A stretch of DNA of 40,029 nucleotides from Clostridia bacterium (GTDB lineage: Bacteria > Bacillota > Clostridia > Christensenellales > CAG-1252), in the NCBI GenBank assembly GCA_017394805.1, contig JAFPXC010000002.1:1-40029 (forward strand), given 5' to 3'. Shown here piece by piece: positions 34,292-40,029 of this stretch. Below the pieces are notes generated by a model that was not told where the DNA came from, ran no database searches, and saw only the letters and a program-made list of their open reading frames with translations. The first letter of the stretch is position 1. Each line of letters begins with the position of its first letter. A program made the translations under genes and the position numbers.

Positions 34292-34390
34292 TATTTCTAT
34301 CCTCTTGATTGTATGCTTGATATAGTTGATTGTATCATATTTCAAGGGCGTTTGCAATAGGTTGCGACGAAATGCGCCTCGCTTCGCCCT

Positions 34391-36430
34391 CTACGAAATG
34401 CGCTTCCGTAGGGTGAGGACGTTGTGCCCGTCGAGGTAGGCATAGGTGACCTCGTCCATCTTCTTCTTGACGAGGAATATGCCCAACCCGCCTATGGCTC
34501 TTTCGTCCGCCGAGAGGGTGACGTCGGGATCCGCCTTGGCCAAGGGATCGTAAGGAACGCCCTCGTCGCGGAAGACCAACGTGAGAACGCCGTCCTCGAC
34601 GGAAGCGGATATTTCCACCTCGCCCGTCCCTTCGCCGTAGGCGTAGCAGGCGACGTTGGTGAATATCTCGTCCACCGACAACTCCACGGCCATCCGCGCC
34701 TTGGGCGAGCAGCCCGCGCCGTCGAGAAGATCGGTGACGAAGTCGGTAACGCGGGGCAGATTGGCGGTGTCGGCCTCGACGGTAAGGGAGCAAGGCTCGT
34801 TCGCCGCATCGGTAAGCTCGATGCACAGCATGGTGAGGTCGTCGAATTGGGGCGCTTCGCCCACGAAGGCGTTGACGGCGTCGGTGACGCCCGCGAGAAT
34901 GCCCTCGGGAGATTCGTCCTTGTGCGCGTTGAGCGCGTCGAGCATACCTTGCAGGGTGAACATACGCTTGTCGCTGTCGGTGGCCTCGGGCACGCCGTCC
35001 GTGTAGAGGAAGAGTTTGTCCCCTTTGGCGAGGGTGAACTCGAAGTTTTTGTAGCGCACGCCCGACATGGCTCCTACGACCACGCCGTGCCTGGTCTTGA
35101 ACAACTCGAAGGAGCCGTCTTTGCGATAGACGGCGGCGTCGTCGTGGCCCGCGTTGGACGCGATGACCTTGCCCGTGGAAATCTCCAGCACGCCCAACCA
35201 CAAGGTGACGAACATCTCGGCCTCGTTGTGCGCGCAAATGGCGTCGTTGACGAAGGAGAGAACGTCGGCGGGGGTGCCGCCGCCCAACTTGACGCGCTCG
35301 GTGAGGAGAATGTTGGTGACCATCATGAACAAAGCGGCGGGAACGCCCTTGCCCGATACGTCGCCGATGACGAAGGCAAGGTGGTCGTCGTCTACTAAGA
35401 AGAAATTGTACAAGTCGCCGCCCACTTCTTTGGCGGGCGTCATAGACGCATAGATATCGAAATCCTTGCGGTAGGGGAAGGCGGGGAAGACGTTGGGGAT
35501 AGAAGCCGCCTGTATGGTGGTGGCGACCGAAAGTTCCGCCCCGATGCGTTCACGCTCGGCCGTGGCCGCGGTGAGATTGGCGATATATTTGAGCATTTCG
35601 GATTCCATCTCGTCTATGGACACGCCGAGATTGCGCAACTCTTTGTAGCGGCTGACCTTCGCAAGCGACTGTCCCTGCGTGTTTTCGCGGGAGAAGCGGG
35701 TGGCTTCGGTCGAAATGGCCTGCAAGGGCATAAACAGTTTGCGATGGAAAAACAGCGCGTAGAATAGGGCGGTGAGAATGGCAAGCCCCAACGCCGTGAC
35801 GCCGACTATGAGCATATAGCGGCGGAGAACGTCGGTGAGCCCGTTCATCATGCGGTGCATACAGAGAAGCGCCACCACCTTGCCCGTCGAATCTTTGACG
35901 GGAACCATCGTGGTGATGTGTGGCTTTTGCCCGTTGAGGTGCCGCGTGCGATAGACGGTCTCGTAGACGGAGCCCTCCTCGTAGATGGCGCGGTATTTGC
36001 GGCGATACTCGTCGTTGGTGGTGTCGCGCGGATGCCCCAATTCCCACGGCGTGTAGTTGGTGTTGCCGACGTCGTTGTTGACGTTGTTGAAAACCGAGAC
36101 AAAACGCCCGTAATCCGATTGGTCGACCGCGATGACGTACATGATGGTGACGTGTATCTTGTGACAATAGACGTCGAGATAGGCGTTGGTGGCGGCGTAC
36201 TCATCCATCAAATCGCCCGCAAGGTAGTCGTCTATATGATCGCCGTTGACGAGGGCGGTCGCCGTGTCCGCCATGCGGTAGGTGGCTTCGGCGTATTCGG
36301 ACGTGAACGCGTCGGTGAAAGTAAAGTAACCGATGGTGCCCGTGATGGTGCCGAACACCAAAAGGAGCATAACGACCATGCCGATGACGTTGACGGACAT
36401 ATTGGAACCGGTGTTGCGTATTTTTTCCAT
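34391..36430 (-). CDS. membrane sensor PP2C/SpoIIE phosphatase fused to an RsbW-like ATPase domain
   Basis: 679 residues. A helix at about 11-33 and another at about 206-228 flank an external sensor domain. A HAMP-like linker follows, then a PP2C/SpoIIE phosphatase (about 320-545) with VGGDLYNFF, VIGDVSGKGVPAALFM, NAGHDDA and LYTDGVPEA, which supply the metal-binding aspartates. The last 125 residues are a HATPase_c domain with VDEIFTNVACYAY (N-box) and GGLGIFLVKK (G-box). So a phosphatase and a kinase-type domain share one chain. The phosphatase should dephosphorylate the STAS protein and the kinase domain could reverse this. GAGGT precedes the ATG at 36430. The promoter is TTGACA-18-TATAAT. 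Confidence 0.92.
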   Translation of the reverse strand: MEKIRNTGSNMSVNVIGMVVMLLLVFGTITGTIGYFTFTDAFTSEYAEATYRMADTATALVNGDHIDDYLAGDLMDEYAATNAYLDVYCHKIHVTIMYVIAVDQSDYGRFVSVFNNVNNDVGNTNYTPWELGHPRDTTNDEYRRKYRAIYEEGSVYETVYRTRHLNGQKPHITTMVPVKDSTGKVVALLCMHRMMNGLTDVLRRYMLIVGVTALGLAILTALFYALFFHRKLFMPLQAISTEATRFSRENTQGQSLAKVSRYKELRNLGVSIDEMESEMLKYIANLTAATAERERIGAELSVATTIQAASIPNVFPAFPYRKDFDIYASMTPAKEVGGDLYNFFLVDDDHLAFVIGDVSGKGVPAALFMMVTNILLTERVKLGGGTPADVLSFVNDAICAHNEAEMFVTLWLGVLEISTGKVIASNAGHDDAAVYRKDGSFELFKTRHGVVVGAMSGVRYKNFEFTLAKGDKLFLYTDGVPEATDSDKRMFTLQGMLDALNAHKDESPEGILAGVTDAVNAFVGEAPQFDDLTMLCIELTDAANEPCSLTVEADTANLPRVTDFVTDLLDGAGCSPKARMAVELSVDEIFTNVACYAYGEGTGEVEISASVEDGVLTLVFRDEGVPYDPLAKADPDVTLSADERAIGGLGIFLVKKKMDEVTYAYLDGHNVLTLRKRIS

Positions 36431-36477
36431 ATTACCTCGCTGGGCGTGGCGCGTGTGCGTCATAGAAATATGGAAAT

Positions 36478-36507
36478 ATTATATATGAGGAACTGATATT
36501 GTGTCAA
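36478..36507 (-). promoter_or_regulatory. promoter of the SpoIIE/STAS unit
   Basis: Minus strand TTGACA (36507-36502), 18 bases, TATAAT (36483-36478). The leader to the ATG at 36430 is about 40 bases. Confidence 0.8.
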
Positions 36508-36615
36508 GTGCCGAGAGGAATCAAAGCCGCGCTTTGGGAAAATCCGCTTGACAATCGGGAGAAATCGGCGCAAAGCGCCATCCTGAGCGCAGTTGTCAAG
36601 ACGACGAAGTCGAAG

Positions 36616-36720
36616 TATCTCTGCGTCGGGATGTGGGAACGCGGGGCGTGAGCGATATGGTTGCCGTTGCCAACTGCGAGATATTCGCCAAGGGCGAATG
36701 CAAGAAGTTGATGGCGGCGC
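36616..36720. repeat. hairpin array, TGCGAGATAT type (diverged)
   Basis: TTGCC/GGCAA-like and TTCGCC/GGCGAA hairpins separated by CTGCGAGATAT. This spacer class differs from GTGAA-type arrays but recurs at 37616-37690 and 38727-38800. The gap 36508-36736 holds no gene; 36570-36615 resembles the dispersed GACGAAG...GGATG element. Confidence 0.55.
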
Positions 36721-36736
36721 GAGGGAAAAATTGTGC

Positions 36737-36765
36737 TTGATATTAGGGGGAGAATGGGGTATAAT
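36737..36765 (+). promoter_or_regulatory. promoter of the lipoprotein nucleosidase gene
   Basis: TTGATA (36737-36742), 17 bases, TATAAT (36760-36765). The leader is about 43 bases. Confidence 0.8.
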
Positions 36766-36814
36766 GGTTGGGGCGCGCATGAAAGGCGCACCGAAAGCAA
36801 AGGAGTATGGAAGA

Positions 36815-37615
36815 ATGAAACGCTTGATAGCAATTATGATGACGGCGATACTACTGGCGGCCGCGTTGGTCGGCTGTGCGAATACAGTGGATAAAAAAGA
36901 ATACGTCGGCATCGTTTCGGCGATGGATAACGAGATTGCGGTGCTGTTGGACGAGGCGAAAATAGACCGCGTGGACGAGATAGGCGGTGTGAAGTATCAC
37001 GTGGGTACCCTGAGAGGACAGAACGTTGTGATTACGCGGTCGGGTATCGGCAAAGTGCGCGCTTCGGCGGGCGTGACGGCGATGTTCAACGAATACAATA
37101 TATCCAAAGTGCTGTTTACGGGCATTGCGGGCGGCGTGAAGGACGAGCTGGCGGTGATGGACGAGGTGATAGCGACACGGTTGGTCGAACACGACTACGG
37201 TATCATTGGCAACGACGGCTTTACCTGGCTGTCGGGAGACCCCGGTATGGGCGGTAAAAAAGGCGAGTATTACGCGTGCGACGAGGGCTTGGTCAATTTG
37301 GCCTACGAAGCGGCCGTCGCGGTGGTGGGCGCGGGACACGCATGGAAAGGCGTCATCGCCACGGGCGACCAGTTCATCGCTTCGGAGACTTACGTGGAAC
37401 GATTGAAGAACGACTATGACGCCTACGCCTGCGAGATGGAAGGCGCGTCGGTGGCCGTGGTGTGTATACAGTACGGCAAGCCATTCGTGGTGGTGCGGGC
37501 GCTGTCGGATAAGGCGGACGGGCACGCGCACGAAAGTTATGAGAATTTCGGCGACGTGGCGGGCGCGAACAGCAGTAGAATCGTGCTGAAAATGCTGGAG
37601 GGAATGGGGAAGTAG
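36815..37615 (+). CDS. 5'-methylthioadenosine/S-adenosylhomocysteine nucleosidase, predicted lipoprotein
   Basis: 266 residues, about 35 longer than the cytosolic enzyme because of an N-terminal signal peptide ending LVGC (C21). The nucleosidase fold is complete: IVSAMDNEI with the catalytic E40, TGIAGGV, CEMEGASVA with E209 contacting the ribose, and ALSDKADG with D232 as the catalytic acid. The enzyme releases adenine from MTA, SAH and 5'-deoxyadenosine. A lipobox implies an extracytoplasmic location, unlike most homologues, so it may act on external or exported nucleosides. AAAGGAG lies nine bases before the ATG. I leave the symbol blank because the export suggests a different role from mtnN. 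Confidence 0.9.
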   Translation: MKRLIAIMMTAILLAAALVGCANTVDKKEYVGIVSAMDNEIAVLLDEAKIDRVDEIGGVKYHVGTLRGQNVVITRSGIGKVRASAGVTAMFNEYNISKVLFTGIAGGVKDELAVMDEVIATRLVEHDYGIIGNDGFTWLSGDPGMGGKKGEYYACDEGLVNLAYEAAVAVVGAGHAWKGVIATGDQFIASETYVERLKNDYDAYACEMEGASVAVVCIQYGKPFVVVRALSDKADGHAHESYENFGDVAGANSSRIVLKMLEGMGK

Positions 37616-37690
37616 TTGCCGAGGGCAACTGCAATATAGTCGGCAAAGCCGACTGCGAGATAAATCCCAAAAGGGATTGCGAATATATAC
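37616..37690. repeat. hairpin array, TGCGAGATAAA type
   Basis: Hairpins TTGCC/GGCAA, GTCGGC/GCCGAC and ATCCC/GGGAT separated by CTGCAATATA, CTGCGAGATAAA and TTGCGAATATA. It fills the gap between the nucleosidase and SDR genes. Confidence 0.75.
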
Positions 37691-37712
37691 CAACTACATA
37701 GGAGGCAGGAAG

Positions 37713-38486
37713 ATGAGAAAGTATTTTGATTTCGAGGGAAGAGTGGCCGTCGTGACCGGTTGTTCAACGGGATTGGGCGTGCAAATGGCCAAAGCGTTGG
37801 CAAGTCAAGGCGCGCGCATCGTCGCCGTGGCTAGACGGCAGAATATGATAGACCAAGTGGCGGCCGATATACATAAGGAGTTCGGCGTGGAGACCTTGGC
37901 CGTCAAGTGCGATATAACGAACACCGAAGATGTGGAAAAGATGGTAGACGAGACGCTAAGTGTGTTCGGGCGGATCGACGTATTGGTGAATAACGCGGGC
38001 ACGGGCGCGGTAGGCCCCGCCGAGGATATGTCCGACGACGAGTTCGATTGGGAGATGAACGTGGACCTTTTCGGCACCTTCCGCGTGGCGCGCGCCGTGG
38101 CAAAAAAGGCGATGATTCCGCAAAAATACGGCAGGATCATCAATATCGCCTCGATGTACGGCTTGGTGGGCAATAAGATCGCGGGGTCGGCTCCCTATCA
38201 CGCGGCGAAGGGCGGCGTGGTCAATTTGACGAGGGCGCTGGCGGCCGAGTGGGGTAAGTACGGCATTACCGTCAACGCGATTTGCCCCGGCTACTTCTAT
38301 ACCGATTTGACGAGGGATACCTTGAATAGCGACTTCTTCCAAGCAAACGCTAAGACGATGATACCCGAAGAACGCTACGGTGAGGAGGGCGAGTTGGATA
38401 CGGCGGTGCTGTTCTTGGCAAGCGAGAAGTCCGCCTATGTGACGGGCGTGAACCTGCCCGTGGACGGCGGCTATACGGCGATGTGA
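37713..38486 (+). CDS. short-chain dehydrogenase/reductase (gluconate 5-dehydrogenase-like)
   Basis: 257 residues, a classical SDR. VVTGCSTGLG (about 14-23) is the TGxxxGxG cofactor loop, CDITN the adenine-binding strand, NNAGTG (about 92-97) the central motif, and the catalytic serine lies in IASMYG with Y-x3-K in YHAAKGG. The C-terminal LPVDGGYTAM is standard. The substrate is not determined by sequence; the overall look is closest to gluconate 5-dehydrogenase/3-oxoacyl reductase types. AGGAGG precedes the ATG. A strong terminator begins at the stop codon. Confidence 0.9.
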   Translation: MRKYFDFEGRVAVVTGCSTGLGVQMAKALASQGARIVAVARRQNMIDQVAADIHKEFGVETLAVKCDITNTEDVEKMVDETLSVFGRIDVLVNNAGTGAVGPAEDMSDDEFDWEMNVDLFGTFRVARAVAKKAMIPQKYGRIINIASMYGLVGNKIAGSAPYHAAKGGVVNLTRALAAEWGKYGITVNAICPGYFYTDLTRDTLNSDFFQANAKTMIPEERYGEEGELDTAVLFLASEKSAYVTGVNLPVDGGYTAM

Positions 38487-38519
38487 AAAATCGGCGTCCT
38501 AAGGGGCGCCGATTTTTTT
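38486..38519 (+). terminator. rho-independent terminator of the SDR gene
   Basis: AAAAATCGGCG pairs with CGCCGATTTTT around a mismatched GTCCTAAGGGG tip, and a seven-T run follows. Confidence 0.9.
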
Positions 38520-38720
38520 GTGAAGTTTTCGCCATGCGAAAGTGAAGTTTGCGACTGCAAGTGAAGTTCAGGCATAGCCTCGAGTGAAGTTTGCGCAAGG
38601 CGCAAGTTGCGGCGGGATAGAACGGGTGAATTGGCGGCTCGTGCCGCCGTGAATTGCGCGAAGCGCGGGGCATCGTGAATTGCACCCACGGTGCGTTGCG
38701 GTAGGGATAGACGCTCGCCG
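38520..38720. repeat. largest hairpin array, GTGAAGTT then GTGAATTG types
   Basis: Four GTGAAGTT units (TTTCGC/GCGAAA, TTGC/GCAA, CAGGC/GCCTC, TTGCGC/GCGCAA) repeat the order at 770-885. Three GTGAATTG units then follow (GGCGGC/GCCGCC, GCGC/GCGC, GCACC/GGTGC). The tail TTGCGGTAGGGATAGACGC matches 13006-13024. Confidence 0.8.
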
Positions 38721-38726
38721 GCTAAG

Positions 38727-39005
38727 GTGAGATAGTTGCCGAGGGAAACTGCGGTAAATTGCTATGCAATGCGATATAAATCCCCGAGGAAATTTGCGTG
38801 ATAGCGCGTTGCTTCGCGGGCGGAGATATTCAAAAGAATGATAGGGAAAGCGCGGGATATTATATATTGTAATAGAGGGGAGTAAGCGACGAAAAACGAC
38901 AAAAAGTGTGGCATGGAAAAGGACACTATATATTGTGTTGAGAAATGCATTTCGACACAAAATATAGGCTATATTGTGAAATTTTGAAAAGTTGGCGAAA
39001 AGGGC
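38727..39005. other. gene-free stretch with TGCGATATA hairpins and TATATTGT repeats
   Basis: 38727-38800 holds TTGCC, TTGC/GCAA and TCCCC/GGGGA-like hairpins with TGCGATATAAA spacers. Farther on, TATATTGT occurs three times (about 38863, 38930 and 38970), the second inside an imperfect palindrome centred on AAATGCATTT (38927-38965). No gene is seen. Confidence 0.5.
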
Positions 39006-39034
39006 TTGTCTTTTCCCGAGGGCTATTGTATAAT
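39006..39034 (+). promoter_or_regulatory. promoter of the ThrRS-like gene
   Basis: TTGTCT (39006-39011), 17 bases, TATAAT (39029-39034). The leader of about 79 bases contains two hairpin-array units (CCGC...GCGG and CGTGC/GCGCGG with a CGAAATC spacer), so array sequence is transcribed here. Confidence 0.75.
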
Positions 39035-39119
39035 GAAAGTCCGCCGCTTGAAAGCGCGGGCGAAATCCGTGCGTAGGCGCGGGATAACGAAAGAAAACGG
39101 AAAGGATAGAGGAGATAAG

Positions 39120-39842
39120 ATGTTCGTCACGACCAAACGTGGAAAAACCGAATATTTGACCCCCGTGACGCCTATGCAAGTGGCGTTGGATATGGGGAGC
39201 GAAGCGGTGGAAAAGACCATCTGCGCCGTAGTGGACTGCGAGGTGGTGGATATGGACTACGTGATCGACCGTGACTGTACGTTGGAATTGCTCGACATCG
39301 CGGACGAGCGGGCGCAAGTGGTGTATCAACACACGGCGGCGCACCTGTTGGCGCAAGCCGTCAAAGCCTTGTATCCCACGGCCAAATTGGTGGAAAGTCC
39401 CGCGACGAAGGACGGCTTCCGCTGCGACGTGGCTTTTGCGATGGAGCCGGAGGACGGGTTGCTGGGGCGATTGGTGGATGAGATGAAGAATATCGTCGAA
39501 GCCGACCTCGCCATCGAGCGTGAGGAGATGAGCCGTACCGCCGCCATCAAGATAATGCGCGGATACCGCGAATACTATAAGATACAAATCATCGAAGCGT
39601 TGCCCAAGGGTACGCGCGTAGCCATATATAAGTTCGGCGATTTCGAGGACTTGACGGCGGGACCGCACCTGTCGCATACGGGGCAGATAGTGGACTTCGC
39701 GCTGAAATCCGCGAAGCGCGTGGACCGCGTGTGGCGGATAGAGGGCGCGGCGTTCCCCGCAAAGGTCAAGGCGCAACCCGTGGAAAGACGAGGAAAAGCG
39801 AAAACGTACGGCGTGAGAGCGCCGTTGGTGAGAAAAAAATAA
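39120..39842 (+). CDS. freestanding TGS plus tRNA_SAD protein, ThrRS N-terminal (editing) half
   Basis: 240 residues. Residues about 1-62 resemble a TGS domain. From HTAAHLLAQAVK (about 77-88) the sequence follows the editing domain of threonyl-tRNA synthetase, with the H-x3-H pair. DLTAGPHLSHTGQ (about 182-194) aligns to the ThrRS DMCRGPH motif: histidine is kept but the metal-site cysteine is threonine. The frame ends after a basic linker, before any class II catalytic core. It could be a trans-editing factor or a degenerate copy. TAGAGGAG precedes the ATG. It stands alone between a hairpin array and an insertion element. Confidence 0.75.
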   Translation: MFVTTKRGKTEYLTPVTPMQVALDMGSEAVEKTICAVVDCEVVDMDYVIDRDCTLELLDIADERAQVVYQHTAAHLLAQAVKALYPTAKLVESPATKDGFRCDVAFAMEPEDGLLGRLVDEMKNIVEADLAIEREEMSRTAAIKIMRGYREYYKIQIIEALPKGTRVAIYKFGDFEDLTAGPHLSHTGQIVDFALKSAKRVDRVWRIEGAAFPAKVKAQPVERRGKAKTYGVRAPLVRKK

Positions 39843-39901
39843 AGGGCGAATGAAGTGAACCCCATTTAGGACACTCAACAAAAAAGGTCCTACGAATACT
39901 T

Positions 39902-39923
39902 CCTATGGTACAATTGCCATAGG
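39902..39923 (+). promoter_or_regulatory. hairpin touching the transposase ribosome site
   Basis: CCTATGG pairs with CCATAGG around an eight-base loop (TACAATTG). The right arm includes the first three bases of the AGGAGG ribosome site at 39921-39926, so folding could limit translation of transposase from outside transcription. Confidence 0.5.
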
Positions 39924-39935
39924 AGGTATTTTTAT

Positions 39936-40029
39936 ATGGCTAGTAAAGGACAAAAGTTTAACAAATACACAGTTGAGTTTAGACAAATGGTAGTTCAGCG
40001 ATATCTAAACAATGATGGCACGCCTACTA
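39936..40029 (+). CDS. IS3-family transposase OrfA, N-terminal part (partial)
   Basis: Thirty-one codons are visible before the window ends: MASKGQKFNKYTVEFRQ, then MVVQRYLNNDGTP. This is the opening of the helix-turn-helix protein OrfA of IS3-type elements, where FRQMVVQRY leads into the first recognition helices. AGGAGG precedes the ATG by nine bases. The codons are AT-rich and unlike those of the neighbouring chromosomal genes, in keeping with recent arrival. OrfB should lie downstream, outside the window. Confidence 0.75.
   Translation, partial: MASKGQKFNKYTVEFRQMVVQRYLNNDGTPT

Larger units (their letters stand above)
39851..40029 (+). mobile_element. left end of an IS3-family insertion sequence (cut by the window)
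   Basis: TGAAGTGAACCCCATTTAGG looks like a left terminal repeat starting TG, nine bases after the ThrRS-like stop. An AT-rich leader and a transposase OrfA start follow. Its base composition differs sharply from the preceding gene. The right end is outside the window. Confidence 0.65.

Noticed and set aside
36807..36818. three-codon leader peptide before the lipoprotein nucleosidase
   Set aside because: Its ATG is one base from the ribosome site, too close to be used; the spacing suits the ATG at 36815.

Overview
The window reads as a chromosomal segment of an uncultured Clostridia-like member of the Bacillota (Firmicutes). Reasons: the rpmB-yloU-fakA neighbourhood, an obgE-yhbY pair, Hsp33, an M29 aminopeptidase, a SpoIIE/STAS partner-switching cassette, strong AGGAGG-type ribosome sites, sigma-A-type promoters and lipobox signal peptides. 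The backbone is moderately GC-rich. Two stretches (about 24.0-24.9 kb and 26.0-32.9 kb) and the right edge are visibly more AT-rich and look acquired. All calls come from reading the sequence by eye; no database search was run.

Layout. 0-0.6 kb: a Nudix hydrolase followed by a decapitated YfcE-type phosphoesterase start. 1-11 kb: a long co-directional run (membrane protein, methyltransferase, hslO, TPR protein, nth, obgE, yhbY, M29 aminopeptidase, duplicated-hairpin membrane protein, QueG-like/CYTH fusion), then glmS and an alpha/beta-hydrolase fold protein that has lost its nucleophilic serine. 14.3-16.9 kb: rpmB diverging from yloU-fakA. 17-21.4 kb: flavodoxin-like reductase, a GDSL/SGNH lipoprotein and bifunctional nnr. 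21.6-23.8 kb: metY-metA, a direct sulfhydrylation route to homocysteine. 24.1-24.8 kb: an XRE repressor and a PH-domain membrane protein sharing two palindromic operators. 24.9-25.4 kb: tRNA-Cys, tRNA-Gly (minus) and tRNA-Leu (plus). 25.4-33.1 kb: a segment bounded by 196-bp direct repeats, carrying a transmembrane transcription factor (extracellular beta-helix, cytoplasmic LuxR-type HTH) and a large surface protein broken by a frameshift. 33.3-36.4 kb: STAS, anti-sigma-like and SpoIIE-RsbW fusion proteins. 36.8-39.8 kb: a lipoprotein MTA/SAH nucleosidase, an SDR dehydrogenase and a freestanding ThrRS TGS/editing-domain protein. The right edge enters an IS3-family element.

Two things stand out. 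First, the 26-33 kb segment looks like a self-contained sense-and-respond module. The LuxR-tailed surface receptor and the surface protein each have a 34-bp near-identical motif sitting just upstream of their -35 regions, which suggests that the receptor activates itself and the surface protein. Second, intergenic regions are filled with arrays of short hairpins separated by a fixed spacer (GTGAAGTT, GTGAAATCC, GTGAATTG or TGCGATATA types). Hairpin words recur in the same order from array to array, with pairing kept while sequence drifts. I know of no name for this family.

Three genes (Nudix, glmS, the hydrolase-fold protein) have a -10 box exactly six bases before the ATG and no useful ribosome site, which implies leaderless transcripts.
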